Assembly: GCA_004431415.1 (NCBI GenBank)
Contig: QPMI01000452.1
Span: forward strand, 1-64,000
DNA length: 64,000 nucleotides
Direction of reading: 5' to 3'
Source of the DNA: Cyanophora paradoxa
Lineage: Eukaryota > Glaucocystophyceae > Cyanophorales > Cyanophoraceae
This document shows, in pieces, positions 28,081 through 36,872 of this stretch. A program made the translations under genes and the position numbers. The stretch's first letter is position 1; every line of letters begins with the position of its first letter. The notes beneath the pieces are model-generated. The model made no database searches and had not been told where the DNA came from. It saw nothing but the letters and a program-made list of their open reading frames with translations.

Positions 28081-31000
28081 ATGCCGCGCGCAGCCAACAG
28101 AATCGCTAACAATGTTCGGGAGGAGATTATCGGATACATTATGCAGGGATTGAGTCAGGATTTGCTAACCGAAGAACAGGCGCATTGGGCGATGCACAAC
28201 ACAATGAATCGGAAGCCCAAGCTCCAAACGCTGATCGACATTCGGGACACTCTGAATGGTATCATTAATCCCCGCGTTTTCCGCAGGGCAGAGCGGAAAG
28301 AAAAGCGCGCCGCTCGCACCCAAGTTAATATAGAAAAGCAGAAGCAAAAAGAACAGGAGGCTAAGCGTTTACAGCGCTTCGATCGCAAGCAAGAACAGAA
28401 ACGAGCGAAAGAAGCGAAACTCGAAGCGAAGCAGCAGAGAGGTAAACTAAAAGCGGTAGAGGATGCGATTAAACGCACTATTCTCGATCCAATCGCCGCA
28501 TACGATCCGGAAACTCTCGCAACAATTACGTTCAAGCTATGGGGACCTGGATCCGGTGCTCGGTCGTCGGATATGCTCGTTCGTCCCGGAATTCCCGAAT
28601 TAAATATACCAGATAGAACCTTTGTCACCTACCGCAATATAAGAGAGACAGTTTCGGTGAGGGTGTTGCGAAACTTTGCTCTGGCAAAAATCGATAAAGC
28701 GTATGGAGTTCTCATTCGACCCGATCAAAATCGTTATTATTCGGAAGAGAGCGATTCAATCTTCTATTTACTCGAAAACTATGATGAATTGGCTATGGGT
28801 CTGGGAACTTTCGGCGAAGCATACGAGGTGTTCTTCTTTAAGACACCACCAACCGCGGAACAGAGAAAACTACGTGAAATCTTAGTGGACTTCGGTAGTA
28901 GCATCGATGATGCCTTTGTAACTGTCCACGAAATCGCGATTGATGGAGCCGAAGCGGCTGAGGATGATGATGGAGCCGGCGCTATACCTGGCAATCGCTA
29001 CGCGTTCCTGGATGAGGAGCTAATGGACAGTATGCGATGCACCGCGATTATGAGCAAATTCACAGACTATACATTAAATCCAAACGCGTCTGAGTTCGAA
29101 GATCTAATAGAGCTTCCCAAATCATCGACATCTAACGCTTGCGGCTATGATATGATCATCTCCACATGGGGAGCGTCCATTAAGAAGTGTCAGGAGGCGC
29201 CAAAACCGCGATATACTGACTTAACTATGTCGTACGACGGTCTCTATAAATTCTTTCACGGTCGCGAACGCACACCTGGCGACTCTCTGGCTCTCACCCT
29301 CCGCCATATCGAGAAATTCTGTAAGAGAATTCAGACAGGCTTCCGCGTCTTTGATGTCGACGGTAAGTTAATATACAAATTCGCGGCGGAATCAATTAAC
29401 AAAAACATCTTTCCCCGCAATATTCACTTTATGATTCACAACAAGCACATCTATATATTCAACGATAACATCAAGTCGCTCGAAATGCGCATGGCAAAGA
29501 TGGAGGTCGAAGAGCTCGATAATCATGTTCCTAAGTCCAACTCTTCGTTAGCACTCTATAAAATTCCGACGTGTCTTACTCACGATATCTTCGCGCACAC
29601 ATCCAAGGATTTGTTAAAGATCACGCAACTTAAACTATCGCCTGACGAGCGCAGTTTCATCCGCATTCTTTATACTGGGCGCGAAGGTCTGGAAGGTCTT
29701 CTATTTACGTTCCTGAAAATGCGATATGAGCCCGCAGTGAAGCTAACACCATCGAAACAGATCGACAGCATCACATTCAAAGCTAATGGCTCCATGTTCT
29801 CTATCAAAGATCCACGCACAACAGACCACTTTATTGAGCAAGATTTCGAAACAGAGGAGTATTATAATAAGGTCTGTGAAATCGGTAAGGGGTTCCGCGA
29901 GTCGCTACTAAATGCGACGAATATCTCACATTACAGCCCGAACATGCGCGAAATTCTCACGCACTACAAGCGATCCGCACTTAGCGGCTATTTCTATAAG
30001 CCAAACCCGAAAGCCACCTACACAGCTGTCGATATGGCGAAGTGCTACCCTTCGATACTGAAAGGTATGCAATATCTTCCGAAATACAATGTGTTTGATG
30101 ACTTCGTCCCCTTTAAAGCGGGAAGCGAAATTCTCGAATACGCGATCTACTACGTGCGTGTGGTTGCGTTTGAGAGAGAGCAAGCGACTTTCGCCGACGA
30201 TGAGGACATTGATTATGATGCCGCCATGTCTCGCAAGATTGATGGAATCGAAATTATTCTGGATCGCGCATTTTCCGTGAGTGGTCGCTGTTATAATTTC
30301 ATGACAGGCTACACTCTCTCCATGCATTGGGCGGACGTAAAGGACAAGATAGAGATTATCGCGGTCGCGGAGCCTTCGCATTTGGTGCCCAATACGTCGA
30401 TCTCCGAGATGAAGAAGGTTCTGTCAAGCGACATTCAAAACACGGACAAGAAGCACATTTTAGTGAAAGAGATCGGAATGCTCGGCAAATTCCAAGACTC
30501 GCAAACATCCACGAAAATGTTCTACAACCGTGCCGAGGCTGAAAGGTTCGCCCAAGAATGCGGAGGCACAGTAGAGGTGTTTACTTTCAATCCTAAGAAT
30601 TCGAAACGTGTCAAAGCTCTCAGCGAATTCGAAGGTCACATCTATTTCGTTAAGATCAGCTCCCACCGCGAGCTTGTTAACGGATTCCTCCCGATCCACT
30701 TTCATATTTACGATCGTAACCGCGCTAATATGTTTGCGCAATACAAGCGCCTGACAGCGCGCGGGCACAAGGTTGCCGGGATCAGAACGGATTGCCTATA
30801 TATCGAAGGTTCATGGACAAGTAAGAAAGAGTTCGACCGAAATGCGTTTGAGAACATGGGCAAATTCAGCTATATTCCTGGGAAAAGATGCCCTGAGAAT
30901 GCACTCCGCCCACCACGGGGTGTAACTCTCGAATTTCAGGATCCCGACATACTCATTAACCGGTTCTCGCTGAGGGACGAATTTAATCCTGAGTGCTTTA

Positions 31001-32400
31001 ATCGGGTCGCGGAGCTCCATAATCGTATGCTCGTCCTTGCTGATATGCCCGGAAGTGGAAAGTCGACACTCGGTATTAACTGTTTCGCATCTCAAAAGTC
31101 CAATTGCTTAGTTATTTGCCCCTATAACAAACAGTGCGCAGAGCTAAGGGACTCTCTCAAAGTCCGCGGAGTCGAGAATATTACCGTTCGTACTTTGTAT
31201 AATGTTCTCGGGATCCGTGTCTCCAATGATCAGACCTACGAAGAGGCTATGAGCGAGAAAGACCAGAGGGCGTTTGTCTCCGAGTTCAGTCACATTATGT
31301 TCGACGAGATATTCGCGTATTCTGTAAAAGATCTCGCTAAGATCAAGTCGTTTATCGATCGCTATCCGGATATCAAATATTTGGCTAATGGCGATACCTA
31401 TCAGAACGAACCAATTAATGACGACCTCTCGGTTTCTGATCGCAAGGGCTACTATAAGCGTGCGGTGCAAAGCATGTTCCCGAACGTTCTGAGTCTACGC
31501 ATTAACAAGCGGCACAAGAAGGAGACAGACCGTGAATTAATTCGGGCGATTAAAGAGGATCTCTTCGAAAACGGACTCGAAGCCTCACAGATCATTTCGA
31601 AATACGGCTTACCGACAATTAATGATCTAAGCGCTATTCCCGACGGCTACTTTGGCATCGCTTACAGAAACGAAATGACCTTAGCCTATAACAAATTGAT
31701 GCACGATAGACGGAAAGTAAATATTGCAACCGTAGAGGTCAATGGCATCAAATTCTACAAAGGTCTGGAAGTCGTTTGCCGCAGGTATCTACGCATTTCG
31801 CGATCTGAGGGCGAATCTATAAACGCATACACAAATTACACCTATCGAATCACCAAAATCACAAAGCAAATGGTCACATTAACTGACGTTTTCGATGGCG
31901 TTACGTTCGAGGTTCCGTGCGCGATGTTAGAACATTTTTCTCTCCCTTATGCAGGAACAGGTCATTCAACGCAAGGTCTCACACTTGATTCGGGCATTGT
32001 CATTTGTGAGGCTACGTTCCGCTACACCACTCGCGAATGGTTCTATACCGCGCTCACTCGTAACCGCGATCTGTCCACTGTGCTGATTTATACACCGATT
32101 CACAGATTCCAAGGAAAGAGCGACTACATCGAATATCTGAAAACGAAGATCCGCGGTTATAAATGCCAGGATCAGCGTGCCGGGCGCGATTTTGACGAGG
32201 CGGATTATATTACGCCGGAGTGGATATTAGAGCGCAAGAAGCAACAGAAGGGCGCCTGTGCGATCTGTTCCCTTCCTATTCCGACTGAGCCACAAGATCC
32301 GAATTACAAGCTCGTCGTGGATCGCATAAACAACAGGCGCCCACATCTTAAAGACAATTGCCAGCTCGCCCATCATGGGTGCAATTGCAGCAAGAAATAG
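28081..32400 (+). CDS. PolB-like polymerase / SF1 helicase / HNH nuclease fusion
   Basis: A 1,439-residue single open frame. The first 130 residues are a charged helical region. A polymerase-like part follows, with a motif A-like VDMAKCYPSI (Asp651) and a motif C-like RTDCLYIEG (Asp904), as in divergent family B polymerases. A superfamily 1 helicase comes next: Walker A MPGSGKST (989-996), Walker B MFDEI (Asp1075-Glu1076), NGDTYQ, and the late motifs STQGLTLDSGIVI and WFYTALTRNR. The last 50 residues (CAICSLPI, then VVDRINNRRPHLKDNCQLAH, then CN) form an HNH/treble-clef nuclease. It takes the place held in element L by primase-SF3 plus pPolB. The polymerase call is weaker than the helicase call, and no separate exonuclease motif was identified with confidence. 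Confidence 0.75.
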   Translation: MPRAANRIANNVREEIIGYIMQGLSQDLLTEEQAHWAMHNTMNRKPKLQTLIDIRDTLNGIINPRVFRRAERKEKRAARTQVNIEKQKQKEQEAKRLQRFDRKQEQKRAKEAKLEAKQQRGKLKAVEDAIKRTILDPIAAYDPETLATITFKLWGPGSGARSSDMLVRPGIPELNIPDRTFVTYRNIRETVSVRVLRNFALAKIDKAYGVLIRPDQNRYYSEESDSIFYLLENYDELAMGLGTFGEAYEVFFFKTPPTAEQRKLREILVDFGSSIDDAFVTVHEIAIDGAEAAEDDDGAGAIPGNRYAFLDEELMDSMRCTAIMSKFTDYTLNPNASEFEDLIELPKSSTSNACGYDMIISTWGASIKKCQEAPKPRYTDLTMSYDGLYKFFHGRERTPGDSLALTLRHIEKFCKRIQTGFRVFDVDGKLIYKFAAESINKNIFPRNIHFMIHNKHIYIFNDNIKSLEMRMAKMEVEELDNHVPKSNSSLALYKIPTCLTHDIFAHTSKDLLKITQLKLSPDERSFIRILYTGREGLEGLLFTFLKMRYEPAVKLTPSKQIDSITFKANGSMFSIKDPRTTDHFIEQDFETEEYYNKVCEIGKGFRESLLNATNISHYSPNMREILTHYKRSALSGYFYKPNPKATYTAVDMAKCYPSILKGMQYLPKYNVFDDFVPFKAGSEILEYAIYYVRVVAFEREQATFADDEDIDYDAAMSRKIDGIEIILDRAFSVSGRCYNFMTGYTLSMHWADVKDKIEIIAVAEPSHLVPNTSISEMKKVLSSDIQNTDKKHILVKEIGMLGKFQDSQTSTKMFYNRAEAERFAQECGGTVEVFTFNPKNSKRVKALSEFEGHIYFVKISSHRELVNGFLPIHFHIYDRNRANMFAQYKRLTARGHKVAGIRTDCLYIEGSWTSKKEFDRNAFENMGKFSYIPGKRCPENALRPPRGVTLEFQDPDILINRFSLRDEFNPECFNRVAELHNRMLVLADMPGSGKSTLGINCFASQKSNCLVICPYNKQCAELRDSLKVRGVENITVRTLYNVLGIRVSNDQTYEEAMSEKDQRAFVSEFSHIMFDEIFAYSVKDLAKIKSFIDRYPDIKYLANGDTYQNEPINDDLSVSDRKGYYKRAVQSMFPNVLSLRINKRHKKETDRELIRAIKEDLFENGLEASQIISKYGLPTINDLSAIPDGYFGIAYRNEMTLAYNKLMHDRRKVNIATVEVNGIKFYKGLEVVCRRYLRISRSEGESINAYTNYTYRITKITKQMVTLTDVFDGVTFEVPCAMLEHFSLPYAGTGHSTQGLTLDSGIVICEATFRYTTREWFYTALTRNRDLSTVLIYTPIHRFQGKSDYIEYLKTKIRGYKCQDQRAGRDFDEADYITPEWILERKKQQKGACAICSLPIPTEPQDPNYKLVVDRINNRRPHLKDNCQLAHHGCNCSKK

Positions 32401-32499
32401 GGTCGGAAAAATTTGTCGGGAGTTAATTAGGGAGAGGGCAAAAATTGAAAGGTTTGTTACCTCCCTCGGACATTCAAACAACCAAGTAAGTCAAGCAAA

Positions 32500-32940
32500 A
32501 TGGAACAGTTCATCGCATACTTCAAGGCAAACAAGATTGCCTATAAGGATGTCACTCACGCTTTCACTAAGGATTTCGGGACAGCTTTCGTTCAAATTTC
32601 GGCGTTGGCTATCAAGACCCCTGATATGGTGTATATTGGTAAGGTGAAAGACATTCCTCTCATGATTAGACTTGTGTGTGGTTTTCAAAGTGGTGAAATC
32701 GTAATGATTAAAAACGACAACTGGTGCTCTGACGACAGGCTGAGGGAGAACCGAGTCAAAGAATTTCTTAACGGTGGGCTTCTTGCATGTGCTGTGTGCT
32801 CTGATAATCAAACCGGCGGATTAGGCTGCCAAGTTTGCACTGCAACTGTGTGTGAAGGTTGCTGGATGAAAATGAACAAAAAAGGCGATGTCAGGTGTCC
32901 TGTGTGCCGAACCAACATTGGTGTGCCGATCATGATGTAA
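32500..32940 (+). CDS. RING-type zinc-finger protein
   Basis: A 146-residue protein whose last 50 residues hold a RING-like array: CAVC, CQVC, VCEGC, then RCPVCR, near residues 97-137. This spacing fits a C3HC4/C4-like RING of E3 ubiquitin ligases. The N-terminal 90 residues are a compact unknown domain. Viral RING proteins commonly redirect host ubiquitination; a similar role is inferred. It lies between the replication and integrase genes, with 27 bp to the next start, and has no counterpart in element L. Confidence 0.7.
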   Translation: MEQFIAYFKANKIAYKDVTHAFTKDFGTAFVQISALAIKTPDMVYIGKVKDIPLMIRLVCGFQSGEIVMIKNDNWCSDDRLRENRVKEFLNGGLLACAVCSDNQTGGLGCQVCTATVCEGCWMKMNKKGDVRCPVCRTNIGVPIMM

Positions 32941-32967
32941 GAAAAATAAACATGATAAATAAAAAGA

Positions 32968-34350
32968 ATGTCGCGGATCGTTAGAAGGGGAGGAGATGAG
33001 GAAACGGAGACTACCATACTACCTATCGCGGTTCCTGAAACTGAGCAAGTCCCCCAAAAAATTACAAAACGCCAAGCAAAATCAAATTTATTAGGAGATG
33101 TTCCTTTTAGCATTGCTAACCCGTCCTCTAAGATCGTGCGACGCATGTATGACCCAAAGACAGGTTTTAAGAACCCATCGGCATTGTACGAAGAACTGAG
33201 AAAAGAGGACAAGACCCTCACACTGAAAGAAGTGCAAGATGTCGCAGCGAAACAAGAATTTATGCAGATCAACAAGAAGCCCCCCGCACCAACCCAAACA
33301 GCTTTTATTCCCATCACAGCCCCGCCGTGGTGCTATCAAGCGGATCTCATCTTTTATCTCTCATATGGCAATTATAATTCCGGCTACATTGCAGTCCTTA
33401 CTCTCATCGAGATGACGAGCCGAAAAGCATATGCCAAGAAGTTAAAGAATAAGGAGGGCGCAAGTGTTGCCGCCGCTTTTGCGGAGATGCTCACAGAGCT
33501 CCCGGCTCCGATGATTCGATTAGAGACAGATAACGGTTCGGAATTCATCGCGAAGGAGTTTCAGGAGGTCGTAAAAAATAATGGAATAGAGCACCGCTTT
33601 AAACAGGTCGGAGATCACACTTCTCTGGGAATAATGAATCGCTTTCATTTGACCTTAAAAACGATGATAAACAATTACTGTGTCGCTTATAATACAGTTC
33701 GATTCATGGACAAATTGGACGACTTCGTTTTCAATTATAATAACACCATTCACAGAACCATAGGAATGAAACCCGGGGATGTTAAGCTTTCTGATATGGA
33801 GCGGATCCGAGCGGCTATTATTTCAAGGAAGAACACAATCGTAAAGGATATATTCAGCGACTTTAAGCCGGGTCTCCACGTCCGTGTATTATTGCCGAGA
33901 TCAAAGTTTGATAAAGGAGCAACACAAAGGTATAGCCGAGAGGTCTACAAAATTGCGGGAAGGAGAGGAAACGCGATAGAGGTGCAAGATGCAGCCGGGA
34001 ACGTAATGCCGAAGCTTTTTAAGCCGCACGAATTGCAAATCATTACAGAGGTCGAGGCTGTGGTGGAACCATCAGGCAACGCAATTAAATCAGCCGAAAT
34101 AGAAGCCGCTTCGATCCGGCAGGTTCAAAAGGAAGGTATAGATGTTGCCGCAAGTGTTCCGAAAGGCGCATTATTGGAAGATCGCGCAGAAAAGACAAAG
34201 AGGGCGCTGAGAGAGCTCGCCAAATTAACGATCGCGGGAACTGAGAAGCTCTCAGAGGTAAACAGTCAGAGGTGGTATAAATCTTTCAAGAATCAGAGCG
34301 CAAGCTACACAGCCCCTACTACGCGCATTCTTCGGTCATCTCGTTCATAA
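32968..34350 (+). CDS. Retroviral-type (rve) integrase with Asn in place of the catalytic Glu (element R)
   Basis: A 460-residue integrase, full-length and uninterrupted. The first and second catalytic acids are Asp126 (YQADLIFY) and Asp188 (LETDNGSEF). The third position, Glu in almost all members and in element L's GRIEAF, reads GIMNRFHLTL here, placing Asn224 where Glu is expected. The C-terminal tail LTIAGTEKLSEVNSQRWY is nearly identical to that of the element L integrase. The enzyme would cut and join element ends; with an Asn it may be inactive or altered. It follows the RING gene by 27 bp. Confidence 0.85.
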   Translation: MSRIVRRGGDEETETTILPIAVPETEQVPQKITKRQAKSNLLGDVPFSIANPSSKIVRRMYDPKTGFKNPSALYEELRKEDKTLTLKEVQDVAAKQEFMQINKKPPAPTQTAFIPITAPPWCYQADLIFYLSYGNYNSGYIAVLTLIEMTSRKAYAKKLKNKEGASVAAAFAEMLTELPAPMIRLETDNGSEFIAKEFQEVVKNNGIEHRFKQVGDHTSLGIMNRFHLTLKTMINNYCVAYNTVRFMDKLDDFVFNYNNTIHRTIGMKPGDVKLSDMERIRAAIISRKNTIVKDIFSDFKPGLHVRVLLPRSKFDKGATQRYSREVYKIAGRRGNAIEVQDAAGNVMPKLFKPHELQIITEVEAVVEPSGNAIKSAEIEAASIRQVQKEGIDVAASVPKGALLEDRAEKTKRALRELAKLTIAGTEKLSEVNSQRWYKSFKNQSASYTAPTTRILRSSRS

Positions 34351-34358
34351 CAAACCCC

Positions 34359-34376
34359 GAAATTATTTTCTCCGGT
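34359..34376 (+). promoter_or_regulatory. Viral promoter motif before the DUF5710-like gene
   Basis: GAAATTATTTTCTCCGGT ends 13 bp before the ATG at 34,390 and is identical over 18 bp to the copy before the polymerase gene. Confidence 0.7.
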
Positions 34377-34389
34377 AAATATAAAAGCG

Positions 34390-34704
34390 ATGGAGGGTGA
34401 AAAGCATTTCGTGGATATTCCGTATGATAAAAAAGACGTTGCGAAATCCCTCGGTGGAAAGTGGGATCGTGAGAATTCATGCTGGTATGTCACGAAGAAA
34501 GATCACCCCCTATGCTCTCAGTTCAAAACTCTAAGCTATGAGCAAGTGTATCAAAGAAACGTGAAGGTTTACCTCGATATTCCTTATGAATTTAAGGATC
34601 AAGCGAAGGCTGAGAGAGCCCGCTGGGATCCCGTTATGCGATGCTGGTATGTCATGGGTCTCGATCACCCGCTAATGGGCAAGTTTCCGATCAAGGAACA
34701 TTAA
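34390..34704 (+). CDS. Tandem DUF5710-like protein
   Basis: A 104-residue protein made of two copies of one module: VDIPYDKKDVAKSLGGKWD then CWYV, and LDIPYEFKDQAKAERARWD then CWYV. This (V/L)D(I/V)PYxxKDxAKxxxxxWDxxxxxWYV pattern is the DUF5710 signature, found in phage, bacterial and viral proteins, often next to DNA-modifying or primase domains. Its function is unknown, possibly nucleic-acid binding. It has its own strong promoter-like motif and is convergent with the AdoMet decarboxylase gene, 25 bp apart. Confidence 0.75.
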   Translation: MEGEKHFVDIPYDKKDVAKSLGGKWDRENSCWYVTKKDHPLCSQFKTLSYEQVYQRNVKVYLDIPYEFKDQAKAERARWDPVMRCWYVMGLDHPLMGKFPIKEH

Positions 34705-34729
34705 ATGAATATGTCGCTTTTTTCATTTT

Positions 34730-35122
34730 TTATGAAATTGGGAACCTTTGCTCAACCTGTAAGTCCCACTTTCGAACTTTCAGCCTTTCTTGTATGAGAT
34801 CGTTAATGTCCCGTGCTATACCCCTTGTCTTCGCTTCGGCATTTGACCCGCATGTAAAGATATCGATCGCTAATAGCCCCTGGTCGCTATAAGAGTGAGC
34901 TGTGGCATGCGACTCATCTAATAAAAAGCCAATCGCGAAACCGGGAGGGGAAATAGAGCCGTCGAAAATGCAGGTGTGCTGGTGCACGATGCGCATATTG
35001 CGATCTGTTATATATTGCGATAGGTTCGCTGTGATCCACTCGGCGCATGCCTCCGGGGACTCGGTGAACGGGTCGGTTATATAGTCAAGCATAACGTGGT
35101 AGCCGCGGTATTGGGAATCCAT
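34730..35122 (-). CDS. speD: S-adenosylmethionine decarboxylase, SpeD type
   Basis: A 130-residue protein, the usual length of the short prokaryotic-type enzyme. It makes decarboxylated AdoMet, the aminopropyl donor for spermidine synthesis. The self-cleavage and active-site block reads DESHATAHSYSDQG: the serine after Glu would become the pyruvoyl group, and the His five residues on and the Cys in DIFTCG are the processing and catalytic residues. All are present, so activity is plausible. The start MDSQYRGYH at 35,122 is chosen over a frame beginning at 35,197 because it fits the family N-terminus. It lies just inside the right candidate inverted repeat. The enzyme is uncommon in small DNA viruses, so capture from a host or bacterium is likely. 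Confidence 0.85.
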   Translation of the reverse strand: MDSQYRGYHVMLDYITDPFTESPEACAEWITANLSQYITDRNMRIVHQHTCIFDGSISPPGFAIGFLLDESHATAHSYSDQGLLAIDIFTCGSNAEAKTRGIARDINDLIQERLKVRKWDLQVEQRFPIS

Positions 35123-35222
35123 TATTAAATATTTGACACATATTTTAATGACCCTATGATACCTACACAGGCGTGCTGGTCTTGGCAAGACGGTCACGGC
35201 GCTATTTTTGGTTTTGCAAGGC

Positions 35223-35243
35223 GATGAGTTGGTGAAGAGATAC
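35223..35243 (+). repeat. Candidate terminal inverted repeat, right end of element R
   Basis: 21 bp beginning GATGAGTTGGTG, exact inverted match to 11,680-11,700. It lies about 100 bp outside the speD start. Confidence 0.5.
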
Positions 35244-35366
35244 AGCGATTTGTCGGTTTGCGTGGCGGTTCGTTTGTTTTTCGAGTTTTCTTCTCAATCG
35301 CTCATGTTCTTTCGTTTTTGTTCGTGTTGTTTTGTTTTTGTTTGGTTTCGTTTTTTCTAACTTTTT

Positions 35367-35451
35367 GGTATCCCCCCTGTCACCCCTGTCACCTTAACCG
35401 GTATCCCCCCTGTCACCCCTGTCACCTTAACCGGTATCCCCCCTGTCACCC
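35367..35451. repeat. 33-bp tandem repeat, 2.6 copies
   Basis: Units at 35,367-35,399 and 35,400-35,432 are identical, with a partial third to 35,451. Each contains CCTGTCACC twice. Confidence 0.85.
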
Positions 35452-35510
35452 ATGAATGAAATTAAATAATTTGGTGGCGGCTTGTCGTAAAAACGTCAAG
35501 TCTTTGGCGG

Positions 35511-35584
35511 CTTGTCTAGGGCTTGTCTAGGGCTTGTCTAGCAAACCTGTCTAACCCTGTCTAATCCTGTCTAACCCTGTCTAG
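35511..35584. repeat. CTTGTCTAGGG / CCTGTCTAACC tandem repeats
   Basis: Seven to eight copies of a 10-11-bp unit around (T/C)TGTCTA, changing from a GGGCTTGTCTA form to a CCTGTCTAA form. Confidence 0.8.
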
Positions 35585-35827
35585 TGGCTTGTGATTGGTC
35601 GAATAACACACAAAAACACAAAATTATACTTCCATGCATTCTACATGTTTTCGGACTCGCCGCGATGTGATGACCCCGAATATGTCGGTGACGCCGGTAT
35701 ATATATGTATATGTCGTCATATGCGAAAAAAACAAAAAAAAAACAAAAACCTCAAAGTTGTGCGGGATCACACACACGGAGGTTCGGACATATATACGAA
35801 ATATATATACGACTGAGTCGTTATTTT

Positions 35828-36631
35828 TCACCAAAGTTCATAGTTAGTCATTATGATATGGTTCCTTTTTCGTTTTGTTATACCATACACTTTGCCATAC
35901 GTATGGCGAATATAGGGTTTAAATAGGAGTTTCATTAAAAGAGCATCATTTACAACCATCATAACCTTGCATTTCGCTGTCTTAAATAGGTCTTCCAAAT
36001 CCAAAAAGAAGTTTTCTAAATCGAATTCTACATTTTCGTAAAAGTCATTATTGCTGTTTACGTATGGAGGATCGAGAAATATAAAAGCCGCTTCGTCATC
36101 TCTATATTTGGCTACAATATCGCGAAAATCCCCATGGGATAGGTTGACTCCTTTTATGAAATCATCGTAAGGCATCTTCTTTTTAAGAGTTGTATATGGA
36201 CTCACCTTCACGTTTCGTTTTTTGAAATCACGGAGGGTTTTAACATTTAAAACGCTGTTTTTAAGAAGATAGAAATGGTGAGCTAAGTAATCCATTGCAT
36301 CCTTACGATCATGTTGTAGAAACTTCTTATAGACTTCTTTATGCTCTTCTATATTGCTTACTGCTTCGAACTGTTTAAGACTCTCTAAGAGTTTAACTTT
36401 ATTGTCTGGGTCTTTCATTGTATTCAAAAAAAGGGTATGGGTTTCGTCGTTATCATTCATATAATAATCAAACCGGTCTTTATGCTTTTCCCAAAGATAG
36501 AAACTACAAGCACCTGAACCACAAAACGGTTCTATAACTTTATTAATTCCTTCTAAATCGATATATTGATAGATCGTATCCATTTCATTATACTTGTTGC
36601 CGGTATATTTATGGTAAAAGTGAGTCTTCAT
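35828..36631 (-). CDS. Dam-like DNA N6-adenine methyltransferase
   Basis: A 267-residue D12-class (Dam/MT-A70-unrelated) methyltransferase. The AdoMet-binding motif I is EPFCGSGACSFYL (34-46) and the catalytic motif IV is LDPPY (186-190). The N-terminal FYHKYTGNKY also fits the family, and the length is typical. It would methylate adenines in viral or host DNA, for protection or regulation. No partner restriction enzyme is visible nearby. It lies outside the candidate right end of element R in strongly AT-rich DNA, so it may belong to a third viral remnant or show that the proposed end is internal. Confidence 0.85.
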   Translation of the reverse strand: MKTHFYHKYTGNKYNEMDTIYQYIDLEGINKVIEPFCGSGACSFYLWEKHKDRFDYYMNDNDETHTLFLNTMKDPDNKVKLLESLKQFEAVSNIEEHKEVYKKFLQHDRKDAMDYLAHHFYLLKNSVLNVKTLRDFKKRNVKVSPYTTLKKKMPYDDFIKGVNLSHGDFRDIVAKYRDDEAAFIFLDPPYVNSNNDFYENVEFDLENFFLDLEDLFKTAKCKVMMVVNDALLMKLLFKPYIRHTYGKVYGITKRKRNHIIMTNYELW

Positions 36632-36872
36632 TTATTATAGGAAGAGAAAAACAATTTATATATGTATCTCGCATGTAGTTTGCATGTATCTTGCATAGTG
36701 GGCGGGGCGCGAGTCGCGAGTGTAAACGTGGTCTATCGTCGTACTTTGTCGTAAATATGCTAATCGTACATTTCGATTCGTACATTTCGATCGAATTCGC
36801 GAGTTTGTGCAGGTGGGCATTTTCGGCAGCACAAACTTGCTTTAAAAAGAATAGATAAAGTGCAATTCGGTT

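Larger units (their letters stand above)
35244..35827. other. Non-coding region with short tandem repeats
   Basis: No gene is evident. It begins T- and G-rich, then carries a 33-bp repeat (35,367-35,451) and CTGTCTA repeats (35,511-35,584). Confidence 0.6.

Noticed and set aside
35367-35584. Tandem repeats resembling a CRISPR array
   Set aside because: Units are contiguous, without unique spacers, and no cas gene is present.
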